This document shows positions 31,627 through 41,173 of a DNA stretch of 64,000 nt, piece after piece. Each line of letters begins with the position of its first letter. Position 1 is the stretch's first letter. The notes beneath the pieces were generated by a model. That model was not told the origin of the DNA, made no database searches, and worked only from the letters and a program-made list of their open reading frames with translations. The position numbers and the translations under genes were made by a program. The stretch comes from VXYK01 sp965214565 (GTDB taxonomy: Bacteria; Actinomycetota; Acidimicrobiia; Acidimicrobiales; Aldehydirespiratoraceae): assembly GCA_965214565.1 (NCBI GenBank), contig OZ243951.1, forward strand, positions 2,046,001 through 2,110,000, given 5' to 3'.

Positions 31627-32649
31627 TCACCTCTTCAACATGCAGCAGTCGGGGGCGCAGTCGTAGGGCCGCGCAGGCAGTCCACTCAGGGACCGTCGAC
31701 TTGAGATGCCCAACCGTTCCTCGATCAGCTCACAGGCCATGGCGATGAATTCGGGATCGGGGGCTGTCCCCGGCGTGGTTGCACGCTCGACTCGAATCCC
31801 CAGTTCGTCGGCGGTCGCGGCAGCTTCGTGGTCCAGGTCCCACACCACTTCCATATGGTCTGAGACGAAACCGATCGGGACCACCACCGCGGCGCGGAAT
31901 CCATGGTCCCCGAGCCAGCCGAGGTGATCGTTGACGTCGGGTTCCAACCACGGCACCGAAGGGGGCCCCGAGCGGCTCTGCCAGACCAGATGACGGATGC
32001 TCTCGGGTGAAGCGGCCGTAGCCACAAGGTCCATGGTCGCCCGCAACTGGGCTTCGTAGTCGCACGTTACGGCCATCGCCACCGGTATGGAATGAGCAGT
32101 GAACACCAGTGGGGGAGGATCGGTCGAGGCGAGGCGGTCGAGCGCCTGTCGGGTTGAGTCGATGAACGGTTGCACGAACCCGGGATGGTCGAAGTAGGGC
32201 CTGATCTTGTCGATCCGCACAGCCTCGGCCCCTACTGCCGCTCTGGCGCGGTCGATGTCCTCGAGGTACTGCCGACAGCTTGAGTACGAACTGTACGCGG
32301 ATGTCACCAGAGCGACTGCATGGCTGACCCCGTCGCCGGCCATCTGCGCGACCGTCTCTTCAAGCAGAGGGTGCCAGTTGCGGTTTCCCCAATAGACGGG
32401 CAATGAATGGCCGGTCGAGTCGAGTTTGGACTGAAGTGCCCGACGAATCGCTCGGCACTGATCGTTGATCGGGCTGACCCCGCCGAAGTGCTGATAGTGG
32501 GCACCCACCTCGGCAAGGCGCTCGGGTGGGATCTTGCGACCAGCGGTGACCCGCTCGAGAAACGGCACGACGTCTTCGGGCCCTTCCGGACCTCCAAACC
32601 CGACCAGCAGCACGGCGTCGATATCAGACGCAGCGTCAGTTTCGCTCAC
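31627..32649 (-). CDS. hemH: Ferrochelatase
   Basis: A 340-residue ferrochelatase, inserting iron into a porphyrin (in actinobacteria usually coproporphyrin III). LLVGFGGPEGPEDVVPFL starts the fold. HFGGVSPINDQCRAI, GNRNWHPLLEE and VFTAHSIPVAM (conserved His) follow, then IGFVSDHMEVVWDLD. The end CAPDCCMLKR is rich in cysteine, as in actinobacterial forms that carry a [2Fe-2S] cluster. The second of two adjacent GTGs (32649) is preferred because TAGCCT is 6 nt upstream. It diverges from an ABC exporter gene. Confidence 0.92.
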   Translation of the reverse strand: MSETDAASDIDAVLLVGFGGPEGPEDVVPFLERVTAGRKIPPERLAEVGAHYQHFGGVSPINDQCRAIRRALQSKLDSTGHSLPVYWGNRNWHPLLEETVAQMAGDGVSHAVALVTSAYSSYSSCRQYLEDIDRARAAVGAEAVRIDKIRPYFDHPGFVQPFIDSTRQALDRLASTDPPPLVFTAHSIPVAMAVTCDYEAQLRATMDLVATAASPESIRHLVWQSRSGPPSVPWLEPDVNDHLGWLGDHGFRAAVVVPIGFVSDHMEVVWDLDHEAAATADELGIRVERATTPGTAPDPEFIAMACELIEERLGISSRRSLSGLPARPYDCAPDCCMLKR

Positions 32650-32691
32650 CACGCGAGGCTACCTTCAGCGAAGCGCCGGTAGCGTCGGCGG

Positions 32692-33633
32692 ATGGCCGCA
32701 ATTCAGGTGGAAGGACTGGTTCGCTGTTTCGGTGAATTGCGAGCCGTTGACGGTATCGATCTCGAAGTCTCCGAAGGAGAGATCTACGGGTTCCTGGGCC
32801 CCAACGGTGCAGGCAAGTCGACCCTGGTGCGGATGCTGTGCACCCTGCTGCTCCCCACCAGCGGTCGCGCCCGGGTAGCCGGCTTCGATGTGGTCTCCCA
32901 AGCAGCTCAGTTGCGGTTCTCGATCGGTGCGGCCCTTCAGGAAGCGGCCCTCGACGAGCGCATGACCGGTCTTGAGATCCTCCAGACTCAGGGCCGCCTG
33001 TTCGGGTTGCGCTCCAGCGAAATCACCCAGCGGATTGAAGAACTCGCGCCGATCCTCGACATGGGAGCGGTGCGCGCGCTTGTCTCGACGTACTCGGGAG
33101 GAATGAAACGGCGCCTCGACTTAGCGGCATCATTGATGCACAGCCCGTCGGTACTCTTCCTCGACGAGCCGACGACAGGGCTTGACCCACAAGGGCGGTT
33201 GCGTGTCTGGGAAGAAGTCCGACGCCTCAATCGGGAGCACGGAATGACCGTGTTCCTGACCACGCAATATCTTGAAGAGGCTGATGAGCTGTCGAACCGG
33301 ATAGGGATAATCGACCACGGCAAGCTCGTGGCACAGGGGTCGCCCACAGAACTGAAGCGCACCGTCGGAACAGATGTTGTGATCGCCCGTCTTGAGGAGG
33401 GCCACGAAGCAGCGGCAGCAGTGCTTGTCGGCATCGACGGCGTTGATTCCGTTGAACGCCACGGCGAAGAGCTGATCATCAACACCAGCGACGGCAACCG
33501 GGCGCTCAGCCCCGTCGCCCTGGCCTTCGACCGAGTCGGCGTGCCGGTGACCGAACTGGCGCTTCGAACCCCGACCCTCGACGACGTCTTCTTGGAGGTC
33601 ACAGGCCATCGCATGGAAGGAATCGATTCATGA
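32692..33633 (+). CDS. ABC transporter ATP-binding protein (DrrA type)
   Basis: A 313-residue ATPase of the drug/daunorubicin-exporter class. Walker A is GPNGAGKST, the signature is YSGGMKRRLDLAASL and Walker B is VLFLDEPTTGLDPQ. The C-terminal extension with LRTPTLDDVFLEVTGH is typical of DrrA proteins. TAGCGT lies 6 nt before ATG 32692 (leaderless). The stop overlaps the start of the permease gene by 4 bases. The substrate cannot be inferred. Confidence 0.92.
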   Translation: MAAIQVEGLVRCFGELRAVDGIDLEVSEGEIYGFLGPNGAGKSTLVRMLCTLLLPTSGRARVAGFDVVSQAAQLRFSIGAALQEAALDERMTGLEILQTQGRLFGLRSSEITQRIEELAPILDMGAVRALVSTYSGGMKRRLDLAASLMHSPSVLFLDEPTTGLDPQGRLRVWEEVRRLNREHGMTVFLTTQYLEEADELSNRIGIIDHGKLVAQGSPTELKRTVGTDVVIARLEEGHEAAAAVLVGIDGVDSVERHGEELIINTSDGNRALSPVALAFDRVGVPVTELALRTPTLDDVFLEVTGHRMEGIDS

Positions 33634-34433
33634 CCACGACCACCACGCCCCGCCATCACATACAGGCACGCCCGACCGGATTCTTTAGAGACGTCGGCAG
33701 CATCGCCATCCGGTCGGTGCGACAGCTGCCCCGTGATCTCGAAGCGGTAATCCCAGCGCTTCTGATCCCTTTGTTCTTTCTGGTCATCAACGTCGGATCG
33801 CTGCAGGACGTCGCCAACTTCACCTCCATTGAGATCGACTACAAGGCATTTCAGTTGCCCGTAGCCATCATCTTCGCGGTGACAGGAGTGTCGCGTGCGC
33901 CTGCCCTAGTGCTCGACATACAGAACGGATACTTCGACCGCCTGATGCTCACACCGGTGTCACGCAGGGCGCTGTTGATAGGGCATATCGTTGCCGATTT
34001 CGTGCTCGTCGTGATGCTCGTCATACCGGTGCTGGTGTTCGGCTTCATCATCGGTGTGCGGTTCCCGACCGGGCCGTTGGGAGTCGCCGCGTTCATTGTG
34101 ATGGGTGCGCTTTGGGGGGTCGCCTACACCGGCCTGCCCTACGCCATCGCCCTGCGCACGGGCAACCCGGGAGCGGTCAACTCCTCGTTCCTGCTGTTCT
34201 TCCCGTTCGCATTCATCACCTCATCGTTCGTCCCGATCGACGCGATGACCGGATGGCTCGGTGAGGCTGCCAGATACAACCCGGTGACCTACCTGTTGGA
34301 GGGCCTGCGATCGCTCTTCCTCGAGTGGAACGGCCGATCACTGTTGGAGGCCCTGCTGGCAATCGCGGGCGTCGCCTTCATCAGCCAGACGTTGGCGTTC
34401 CGCGCTCTGAAACGTCGAGTCGCCCGCGGCTGA
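33630..34433 (+). CDS. ABC-2 type transporter permease (DrrB type)
   Basis: A 267-residue membrane protein with six predicted helices. A cytoplasmic start (SIAIRSVRQLPRDLEAVIPA) is followed by hydrophobic segments such as LLIPLFFLVINVGSL, VADFVLVVMLVIPVLVFGFI and LLFFPFAFITSSFVPID. The ABC-2 family end YLLEGLRSLFLEWNG is present. Its ATPase partner is directly upstream with ATGA overlap, so the pair forms one exporter. Confidence 0.9.
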   Translation: MTTTTTPRHHIQARPTGFFRDVGSIAIRSVRQLPRDLEAVIPALLIPLFFLVINVGSLQDVANFTSIEIDYKAFQLPVAIIFAVTGVSRAPALVLDIQNGYFDRLMLTPVSRRALLIGHIVADFVLVVMLVIPVLVFGFIIGVRFPTGPLGVAAFIVMGALWGVAYTGLPYAIALRTGNPGAVNSSFLLFFPFAFITSSFVPIDAMTGWLGEAARYNPVTYLLEGLRSLFLEWNGRSLLEALLAIAGVAFISQTLAFRALKRRVARG

Positions 34434-34450
34434 TCCGGTAGCCTCCGCAT

Positions 34451-36190
34451 GTGATCCTTGTTGACGCTGACCGTGTCGGCATGTCCAGACCTGAGCGGTC
34501 TCTGTTCACCGATGTGTCTGTCACGGTCTCAACGGGGGACCGACTTGGCGTGGTCGGAATCAACGGCGCGGGCAAGACGACGCTGCTCTCAGTGATTGCA
34601 GGACGGCGGACGCCCGAGCGGGGAGAGGTCCGCCGGAGGAAGGGCGTGACGGTAGCGACCCTCGAGCAGATCACCGAACTCCAGCCGGGATCGGTTCGCG
34701 ATGCAGTGGGCGCGCAGTGGCGAGGAGAGGCTGTGCTTCAACGTCTCGGTATGGGCGACAAGATTGAGCGTGGTGTCGAAACGCTGTCCGGTGGAGAACA
34801 GAAGAGGGTGGCGCTGGCCCGGACGCTCGTCGCCGAAGCCGACTTGCTGGTGCTCGACGAACCGACCAACCACCTGGACATCGACGCAATTGAGTGGCTC
34901 GAATCCGAACTGGCCGCCTTCAGCGGAGGTCTTGTGATCGTCACTCACGACCGCAGGCTGCTTGATGCGGTTGCGAACAGGATCCTGGACCTCGACCAGG
35001 GTTCTGCGCACGTCCACGACTGCGACTACACCGCTTACCTGGAGCGCAGAGCAGCCCAGCAAGCCCAGGCCGAAGCACACGAATCCGCGAGGCGCAACCT
35101 GGCACGACGCGAGCTGGCATGGCTGCGTCGAGGAGCCAAGGCCCGGACACGCAAGAGCAGGTCGCGAATCAGCAGGGCCCGAGACCTGATCGACGGTGGT
35201 CCCGCTCAAACGCATGCTCGCGGGGCCGATCTCGACCTGGCTTCGTTGCGCAACGGGACGCCGCGGCTCGGAGACCAGGTTGTGGAACTCCACGATGTGG
35301 CGGTCGGATTCGAGGGCCAAGCCCCGCTGATCAGGGGCCTGGACCTGCTGTTGGGCCGCCGCGAACGGCTCGGACTCGTCGGAGCCAACGGATCAGGGAA
35401 ATCAACGCTGTTGGAGGTGGTCGCCGGTCGCCGCGAGCCTCTGGCCGGCCGGGTCGTCTGCGGTCCCACCGCAGTCGTAGGGCTGCACGACCAACGAGGT
35501 CGAAGCCTCGACCCGGACGCTACGGTGCTTCAGTTCGTCGCCGGCGACCGAGCGCAACCCGACTGGTGGGACCATGCCCTGCTGGAACGTTTCTGGTTCG
35601 ATGCCGACACCCAGAGGTCACCGATCAAGATGCTGTCGGGAGGGGAGCGACGGCGGCTCCAGCTGGTCGTCACACTGGCCGCCAAACCCAACGTGCTGCT
35701 GCTCGACGAACCCACCAACGACCTCGACCTCGACACCCTGCGCGCCCTCGAGGATTTTCTTGAGGACTGGCCGGGAGCACTCATCGTGGTCAGCCACGAC
35801 AGGGCCCTGCTCGACCGGACCACCGACGACGTGCTGGTGATCGACGACCATCAGGCTCGCCGTTGGCCCGGAGGTTGCGAAGCCTGGCTCGTCGACCGGC
35901 GAACCGAACGGTCTGAGACCGGGTCCTCCCCGCCTCAGCAGCGTCGGGAGTCAGCAAGGGCCGCCAAGCGCCGCTCGAGCGCAACAATTCGCCACGAACT
36001 GAAGCAGGCAGAGAGGGAACTGGGCCGCCTTGAGACCCGAAGGAACCAACTCGAAACCGCTCTGGCAGAGGCGGGCACCGATCACCACAGACTCTCCGAA
36101 ACGGGTGCTGCGCTGGCTGAGTGCCACGAAGAGCAGGCGCGGGCAGAGGATCTTTGGCTGGCGTTGAGCGACGAACTCGAACAGCGCTGA
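34451..36190 (+). CDS. ABC-F family ATP-binding protein
   Basis: A 579-residue soluble protein with two ABC domains and no membrane part. Walker A sites are GINGAGKTT and GANGSGKST; signatures are LSGGEQKRVALA and LSGGERRRLQLV; Walker B motifs end in DEPTNHLD and DEPTNDLD. A linker rich in Arg and Gln joins the halves and a C-terminal coiled coil (ELKQAERELGRLETRRNQLE) follows. ABC-F proteins act on the ribosome in translation or antibiotic protection. GTG 34451 has TAGCCT 6 nt upstream. Confidence 0.9.
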   Translation: MILVDADRVGMSRPERSLFTDVSVTVSTGDRLGVVGINGAGKTTLLSVIAGRRTPERGEVRRRKGVTVATLEQITELQPGSVRDAVGAQWRGEAVLQRLGMGDKIERGVETLSGGEQKRVALARTLVAEADLLVLDEPTNHLDIDAIEWLESELAAFSGGLVIVTHDRRLLDAVANRILDLDQGSAHVHDCDYTAYLERRAAQQAQAEAHESARRNLARRELAWLRRGAKARTRKSRSRISRARDLIDGGPAQTHARGADLDLASLRNGTPRLGDQVVELHDVAVGFEGQAPLIRGLDLLLGRRERLGLVGANGSGKSTLLEVVAGRREPLAGRVVCGPTAVVGLHDQRGRSLDPDATVLQFVAGDRAQPDWWDHALLERFWFDADTQRSPIKMLSGGERRRLQLVVTLAAKPNVLLLDEPTNDLDLDTLRALEDFLEDWPGALIVVSHDRALLDRTTDDVLVIDDHQARRWPGGCEAWLVDRRTERSETGSSPPQQRRESARAAKRRSSATIRHELKQAERELGRLETRRNQLETALAEAGTDHHRLSETGAALAECHEEQARAEDLWLALSDELEQR

Positions 36191-36245
36191 GCGGCCGGAG
36201 TGCCAACGGCTCTGATCCATACCGCGTCCCGGTACCCTGAGCACC

Positions 36246-36887
36246 ATGACGGAAACGGAACTTGTGGAAGCGCAAACCGACCGGGGTGAGGTCCTGATCG
36301 TCACTGGCGCAGCGCGCGCCACGGTGCTCGACATCCGTTCCAACGAAGACGATCCGGAATCACTGGGGCTCCGCGTGGAGGTGACTGGCGCAAGCGGTGT
36401 CGACTACACCTACGACCTCTCCCTCGAACCGATTGCCGAGAAGGCGCAGGACGACCACATACACACCTCCGGCGGGCTCACGGTGATCGTCCCGGCGCTC
36501 AGCGTCACAGCTCTGATGGGTGCCACCCTCGACCTTCCTACGAACGCCGGCCAGGGCGGCTTGGTGATCCGCAACCCGAATCGGCCGAATCCGCTGGGTG
36601 ACCTCGGTCAACTTGAGTTGGTCGGCGACTCGGCGAACAAGGTCCGAACGCTGCTGGCCGAGCGGATCAACCCCGCCCTCGCTTCGCACGGCGGTTACGC
36701 CGAGCTGGTGGGAGTGGAGGGTGACCGGGCCTTCGTGACCATGGGAGGTGGTTGCCAGGGGTGCGCCATGAGCGCTGCCACCCTGCGCGAGGGGATCTCC
36801 AAGGCAATCCTCGAAGCAATCCCAGAAATCACTGAAGTCGTCGACACCACCGACCACGACCAAGGCGATAACCCCTACTACACGTAG
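36246..36887 (+). CDS. nfuA: NfuA-like iron-sulfur cluster carrier protein
   Basis: A 213-residue protein with an N-terminal A-type-like (degenerate HesB/IscA) domain (LRVEVTGASGVDYTYDL, GGLTVIVPALS) and a C-terminal NifU domain containing the CxxC site in GGGCQGCAMSAATL. Such proteins bind and pass on [4Fe-4S] clusters. TACCCT precedes ATG 36246 by 7 nt. Confidence 0.9.
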   Translation: MTETELVEAQTDRGEVLIVTGAARATVLDIRSNEDDPESLGLRVEVTGASGVDYTYDLSLEPIAEKAQDDHIHTSGGLTVIVPALSVTALMGATLDLPTNAGQGGLVIRNPNRPNPLGDLGQLELVGDSANKVRTLLAERINPALASHGGYAELVGVEGDRAFVTMGGGCQGCAMSAATLREGISKAILEAIPEITEVVDTTDHDQGDNPYYT

Positions 36888-36889
36888 TT

Positions 36890-36938
36890 TGCCGGGCACG
36901 TTGCTGGTTGCCGGGCACGTTGCTGGTTGCCGGGCACA
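36890..36938. repeat. 19-bp tandem repeats in the nfuA-dxs gap
   Basis: GCCGGGCACGTTGCTGGTT occurs twice and then once partially. Further GTTGCCGG words follow up to 37015, in the gap between two convergent genes. No classical terminator with a T run is visible. Confidence 0.75.
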
Positions 36939-37018
36939 ACCGGAGCCGCGTGTTGTTTTAGCCCGGCGTTGCCGGAGCCGTGCTGTCCTACGGGGTGTGG
37001 TGGCGGGTGTTGCCGGGG

Positions 37019-38848
37019 CTACGGGTCTAGCAGGGTGAGGACTTCGGTGGTGATGCCCTTGGCGTCCAAACCGAAGCGGGCATGGATGTCGTTGGGGTCG
37101 GCGTGGGGGACGTACTCCACGGGAATACCCAAGACCCGGATGCGGCAAGTGGTATCGCGGTCGCCCAAGGTGTCGCGAACCGCAGCTCCCGCCCCGCCGA
37201 TACGCAATCCGTCCTCGACAGTCACAACCACATCGTGCTGTGCGATGTCGTCGATCATCTTCGGATCAAGCGGTACCACCGCTCGAGGATCATAGACGGT
37301 GGCCTCGATCCCGTTGGCGGCGAGGCCCTCGGCCGCAGCCGTCACCGCACCGAGCATCTGACCGAAGCCGAGCAGCGCGACCCTTCCGTCGCCGCAGCGG
37401 GTCCTGCGAGCGTTGAGGCCCGCACCGACCTCATGGTCGGCCACATGGGCAGCCGCGCCGCGCGACCAGCGGATCGCCACCGGACCATCAGTCAGGTCCA
37501 TGGCGTCGTCCATCATCTGCTGAAGTTCCTGATAGCTCGAAGGTGCCAGCACAGTCATTCCAGGCACCTTCGTGAACAACACCATGTCCAACAGCCCGTG
37601 ATGCGATGCACCGTCAGGGCCAGTGACACCCGCTCGGTCCACACAGAAGATGACGGGTTGGCCATGCAATCCGACATCCAGATTGATCTGATCAAAAGCC
37701 CTGCTCAGAAACGTCGAATAGACAGCGACCACAGGGCGGAGACCACCCATCGCCATGCCGGTCGCGGCAGTCACAGCATGCTGCTCGGCGATCCCAACAT
37801 CAAAGCAGCGGTCTGGAAAACGCTCCCGGAAAGGCAACAGACCAGTGGAGTCAGGCATCGCCGCGGTGATCGCCACGAGTTCGGGATGCTGATCGCCGAG
37901 CTTCACCAGACTCTCAGCGAACGCCGCGGTGTAGGACCCGTCCTTCACCGAACCTATGTCGTGCATGTTCTTGATGTTGTCGTTCTCGGCGGGACCATAG
38001 CCCCGGCCCTTCTGGGTCAACACATGAACCAGGACCGGCCCATCGAACTCGGCGGCGTTGTGCAGCGCCTCCTCAAGAGACTCGATGTCGTGGCCGTCGA
38101 AAGGACCGATGTAGCGAACACCGAGATTCTCGAAGAAGGCGGGCGGCTCCCACATCTCGCGAATCGCGGCTTTCGACATCTTCACGCCGCGCTTGATCTG
38201 CTCACCCACCCAGGGGATCCGTTCCGCGATCTCCTCGACCTTGGCCTGTCGACGCATGTAGATCGGGTTGCTGCGAATCTTGACGAGGCTCTCGCTCAAA
38301 CGGGAGACGGTCGGCGCGTAGGAACGGCCGTTGTCGTTCAACACGATCACCACATCGTGCCCGCTGTGCCCCAGATTGTTGAGACCCTCGAAAGCCATGC
38401 CGCCGGTCATCGCACCGTCGCCGATGACGGCCACCACCCGTCGGCGCTCATCGTTGGCGTGGAACGCAGTGGCAAGGCCGTGGGCGTACGACAGCACCGT
38501 CGAGGCATGGCTGTTCTCAATCCAGTCGTGCTCAGACTCCGCTCGCGACGGGTATCCCGAGAGCCCGCCCTCCTTGCGGAGCTGACCGAACTGCGCGAGT
38601 CGTCCCGTCAGCATCTTGTGGACGTACGCCTGGTGCCCGGTGTCCCAGAGGATCGCGTCATGAGGGGACCGGAACACGCGGTGCAACGCAACGGTCAGTT
38701 CCACCGCGCCGAGGTTGGACCCCAGATGGCCACTGTGCTCGTTGACCGCCGCGATGACCTCCTCGCGGATCTGCTCACAGAGATCGTCGAGTTCATCGAA
38801 GCTGCGACCCTGCAGGTCGATCGGGCCATGGATGGAGTCAAGGCGCAT
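37019..38848 (-). CDS. dxs: 1-deoxy-D-xylulose-5-phosphate synthase
   Basis: A 609-residue thiamine-diphosphate enzyme joining pyruvate and glyceraldehyde 3-phosphate, the first step of the MEP isoprenoid pathway. HSGHLGSNLGAVELTVALH, the ThDP motif GDGAMTGGMAFEGLNNLG, and DRAGVTGPDGASHHG in the second domain are diagnostic. The C-terminal transketolase-like domain is complete. ATG 38848 is the family start; the extra 121 codons upstream overlap the PAP2 gene and are rejected. The upstream gene ends 45 bp before. Confidence 0.95.
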   Translation of the reverse strand: MRLDSIHGPIDLQGRSFDELDDLCEQIREEVIAAVNEHSGHLGSNLGAVELTVALHRVFRSPHDAILWDTGHQAYVHKMLTGRLAQFGQLRKEGGLSGYPSRAESEHDWIENSHASTVLSYAHGLATAFHANDERRRVVAVIGDGAMTGGMAFEGLNNLGHSGHDVVIVLNDNGRSYAPTVSRLSESLVKIRSNPIYMRRQAKVEEIAERIPWVGEQIKRGVKMSKAAIREMWEPPAFFENLGVRYIGPFDGHDIESLEEALHNAAEFDGPVLVHVLTQKGRGYGPAENDNIKNMHDIGSVKDGSYTAAFAESLVKLGDQHPELVAITAAMPDSTGLLPFRERFPDRCFDVGIAEQHAVTAATGMAMGGLRPVVAVYSTFLSRAFDQINLDVGLHGQPVIFCVDRAGVTGPDGASHHGLLDMVLFTKVPGMTVLAPSSYQELQQMMDDAMDLTDGPVAIRWSRGAAAHVADHEVGAGLNARRTRCGDGRVALLGFGQMLGAVTAAAEGLAANGIEATVYDPRAVVPLDPKMIDDIAQHDVVVTVEDGLRIGGAGAAVRDTLGDRDTTCRIRVLGIPVEYVPHADPNDIHARFGLDAKGITTEVLTLLDP

Positions 38849-38892
38849 GGCTGTGGAGTAGCGGTGGTCTGCGGCGTTCAGAGAACGGAAGC

Positions 38893-39744
38893 TTAGCCAT
38901 TCGGCGCCGCGCTTGTGGCCGGTTCCGTGCGGACCCCACCCGGCAGGTACCGAGAGAGTCTCGGGGCCACCAGCATTCCCAGACCGACAGACACGAGCCC
39001 TCCGACGGCATCGATCCAGTAGTGGTTTGCTGTGACCACAATCGAAAATAGAGTCAGCAGGGGATAGCCGGCCATCACAAGCCGAGTCGAGCGACGCTTC
39101 AGCACCGGATACAAGCCGATCATGCACCACACCGCCCAGGCCACATGCAGGCTGGGCATAGCCGCGTACTGATTGGAGATCGCCTCCATCGTGCCGGACT
39201 CGAAGGACCACAGGCCGCCAGGATCAACGAGCGTGTCGACATAGTCGTGGCCCGGCTCGCAGGCTCCGTACTGCGAAGCACAGTTGGACAGCAACCGGGG
39301 GGGCATCAGCGGGTACAGAGCAAAGCCGATCAGTGCCGATGCGGTGGTGACCGCCAACATCGAACGCATCAAGATGTAACGCGCCGGAAAACGAAGGAAC
39401 AGATACACCATCACGAAGATGGTGACGATGAAATGGAACGACCCGTAGAACACGTTCCAGAACACGATGAACCAATCCCAGTCAAGGAACTGCTGCTGCG
39501 TCCACTCCTCGATGTAGAGCCCCATCGCCTCCTCTACGCCGATGATGTCCAGAGCGTTCTCGTAGGACCGCCGCCGGACACTGTCCCCGAGCGCAGAGCC
39601 GAACTGGTTCCTGATCGCCGAATAGACGATGTAGAACCCCAGCGTCATGGCGGCTTCAATCCACCACTTCAACACCGGACGCGAAGAGGGGTCGGTCTCG
39701 ACGCTGCTGTCAGGTCCTGCTTCGACGCGCATTGGCGGTACCAT
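38893..39744 (-). CDS. PAP2-superfamily membrane phosphatase/transferase
   Basis: A 283-residue membrane protein with about six helices. The PAP2 catalytic elements are PLMPPRLL, MPSLHVAWAVW (SxxH-like motif) and VVTANHYWIDAVGG (HxxxD). This arrangement resembles the inositol-phosphorylceramide-synthase-like and DUF-type PAP2 proteins of actinobacteria. The substrate is probably a lipid phosphate. Start at ATG 39744 or 39732; the longer frame runs antisense into tldD and is rejected. Starts of this gene and tldD are 28 bp apart, divergent. Confidence 0.85.
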   Translation of the reverse strand: MVPPMRVEAGPDSSVETDPSSRPVLKWWIEAAMTLGFYIVYSAIRNQFGSALGDSVRRRSYENALDIIGVEEAMGLYIEEWTQQQFLDWDWFIVFWNVFYGSFHFIVTIFVMVYLFLRFPARYILMRSMLAVTTASALIGFALYPLMPPRLLSNCASQYGACEPGHDYVDTLVDPGGLWSFESGTMEAISNQYAAMPSLHVAWAVWCMIGLYPVLKRRSTRLVMAGYPLLTLFSIVVTANHYWIDAVGGLVSVGLGMLVAPRLSRYLPGGVRTEPATSAAPNG

Positions 39745-39772
39745 AGCGACCTCTGGACCTTGGAGTTGCCAC

Positions 39773-41164
39773 GTGCTTGACCATGAGTTGATCGACCGCA
39801 CCCTCAGCACAGCGCTGAGTACCGGCGCGGAGTTTGCAGAATTGTTTGTAGAAGACAAGAAGTCGTCGTCGGCGATTCTCGACGACGGACGCGTCGAGGA
39901 ATTGACCAGTGGGCGCGATCGAGGTGCCGGCATTCGTGTGGTCGTGGGCGACACCACCGGTTTCGCCCATACCGCCGACCTCTCGGGAGCCGGACTCGCC
40001 GCCGCTGCGGAAGTAGCCGCAGCCGCGGCCAGAGGCGGTGGGGGTGGAACCCGCACGGTCTCGGTCGGCGCCGCCGGCATCGCGGCCGGCGCTGCCGCCA
40101 AGATCCTGCCCGAAGATGTTGCCAAGACCACCAAGGTCGAACTGTTGGCGCGCGCGGACGCCGCAGCGCGGGCGGTCGGCTCGCAGATCTCGCAGGTTTC
40201 AGCCCGCTACGGAGACGGCCGTCGACGGATCCTCGTGGCCAACAGCGACGGACTGCTCGCCACCGACGACCAGATCCGCACCCTGTTCTCAGTCTCATGC
40301 GTGGCGACAGGTGACACAGGCCTGCAGACCGGACGCGAGTCGGTCGGACGGACCATCGGCTTCGAACTGTTCGACGAGACCGATGTGACCGAGATGGCGC
40401 AGCGTGCAGCCAACCGTGCGATCACCAAGCTGAGCGCCCGCCCGGCGCCCTCGGGGACGATGCCGGTGGTGGTCGGACCCGGCGGCGGTGGAGTGCTGTT
40501 CCACGAAGCGTGCGGCCACGGGTTGGAAGCCGACCTGGTGGCCAAGTCGGCGAGCGTCTTCGCTGGTCGTGTCGGTGAAGAGGTGGCCACGCCGCTGGTG
40601 ACCCTCATCGACGACGGCACCATGGCAGGCGAATGGGGACATTTCGCGATCGACGACGAAGGGCGTCGGGCTGCGCACAACGTGCTGATCGACCGTGGTG
40701 TGCTCACCGACTACATGTGGGACCACCTGCGTGCCCGCAAAGAGGGCCGACCGAGCTCGGGCAACGGCCGACGCCAGAGCTACCAGCACCTGCCGATGGT
40801 GCGCATGACCAACACCTACATCAGCAACGGCGACGACCACCCCGACGACATCATCTCCGGAACGCCCTCAGGCGTGTACGTCGCCCAGCTCGGTGGCGGC
40901 CAGGTCAACACCGCAACCGGCGACTTCGTGTTCGGCATGACCGAGGCATACCTGATCGAGAACGGTGAGATCACCGACCCGATCCGCCAGGGGAACCTCA
41001 TCGGCAACGGGCCCGAAGTCCTCAAGCTCATCGACGCGGTGGGCAATGACTTCGCGATGGGGTCACCGGGAACCTGCGGCAAGGACGGTCAGGGAGTACC
41101 GGTTGGCGATGGAACCCCGACACTGCGGGTGAAGGCCCTCACCATCGGCGGCATCGCGGCCTGA
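39773..41164 (+). CDS. tldD: TldD-type metalloprotease subunit
   Basis: A 463-residue TldD/PmbA family protein. The active-site motif HEACGHGLEAD (HExxxH) marks it as the catalytic TldD partner. LPMVRMTNTYI and IGNGPEVLKLIDAVG, close to the end, are family signatures. TldD/TldE heterodimers degrade unfolded peptides and trim modified peptides. GTG 39773 has GGAG 8 nt upstream. The TldE/PmbA gene follows after 9 bp. Confidence 0.92.
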   Translation: MLDHELIDRTLSTALSTGAEFAELFVEDKKSSSAILDDGRVEELTSGRDRGAGIRVVVGDTTGFAHTADLSGAGLAAAAEVAAAAARGGGGGTRTVSVGAAGIAAGAAAKILPEDVAKTTKVELLARADAAARAVGSQISQVSARYGDGRRRILVANSDGLLATDDQIRTLFSVSCVATGDTGLQTGRESVGRTIGFELFDETDVTEMAQRAANRAITKLSARPAPSGTMPVVVGPGGGGVLFHEACGHGLEADLVAKSASVFAGRVGEEVATPLVTLIDDGTMAGEWGHFAIDDEGRRAAHNVLIDRGVLTDYMWDHLRARKEGRPSSGNGRRQSYQHLPMVRMTNTYISNGDDHPDDIISGTPSGVYVAQLGGGQVNTATGDFVFGMTEAYLIENGEITDPIRQGNLIGNGPEVLKLIDAVGNDFAMGSPGTCGKDGQGVPVGDGTPTLRVKALTIGGIAA

Positions 41165-41173
41165 GGAGTAGTC

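Noticed and set aside
36890..37018. Transcription terminator between nfuA and dxs
   Set aside because: Repeats are direct and GC-rich, without a clear hairpin plus T run.
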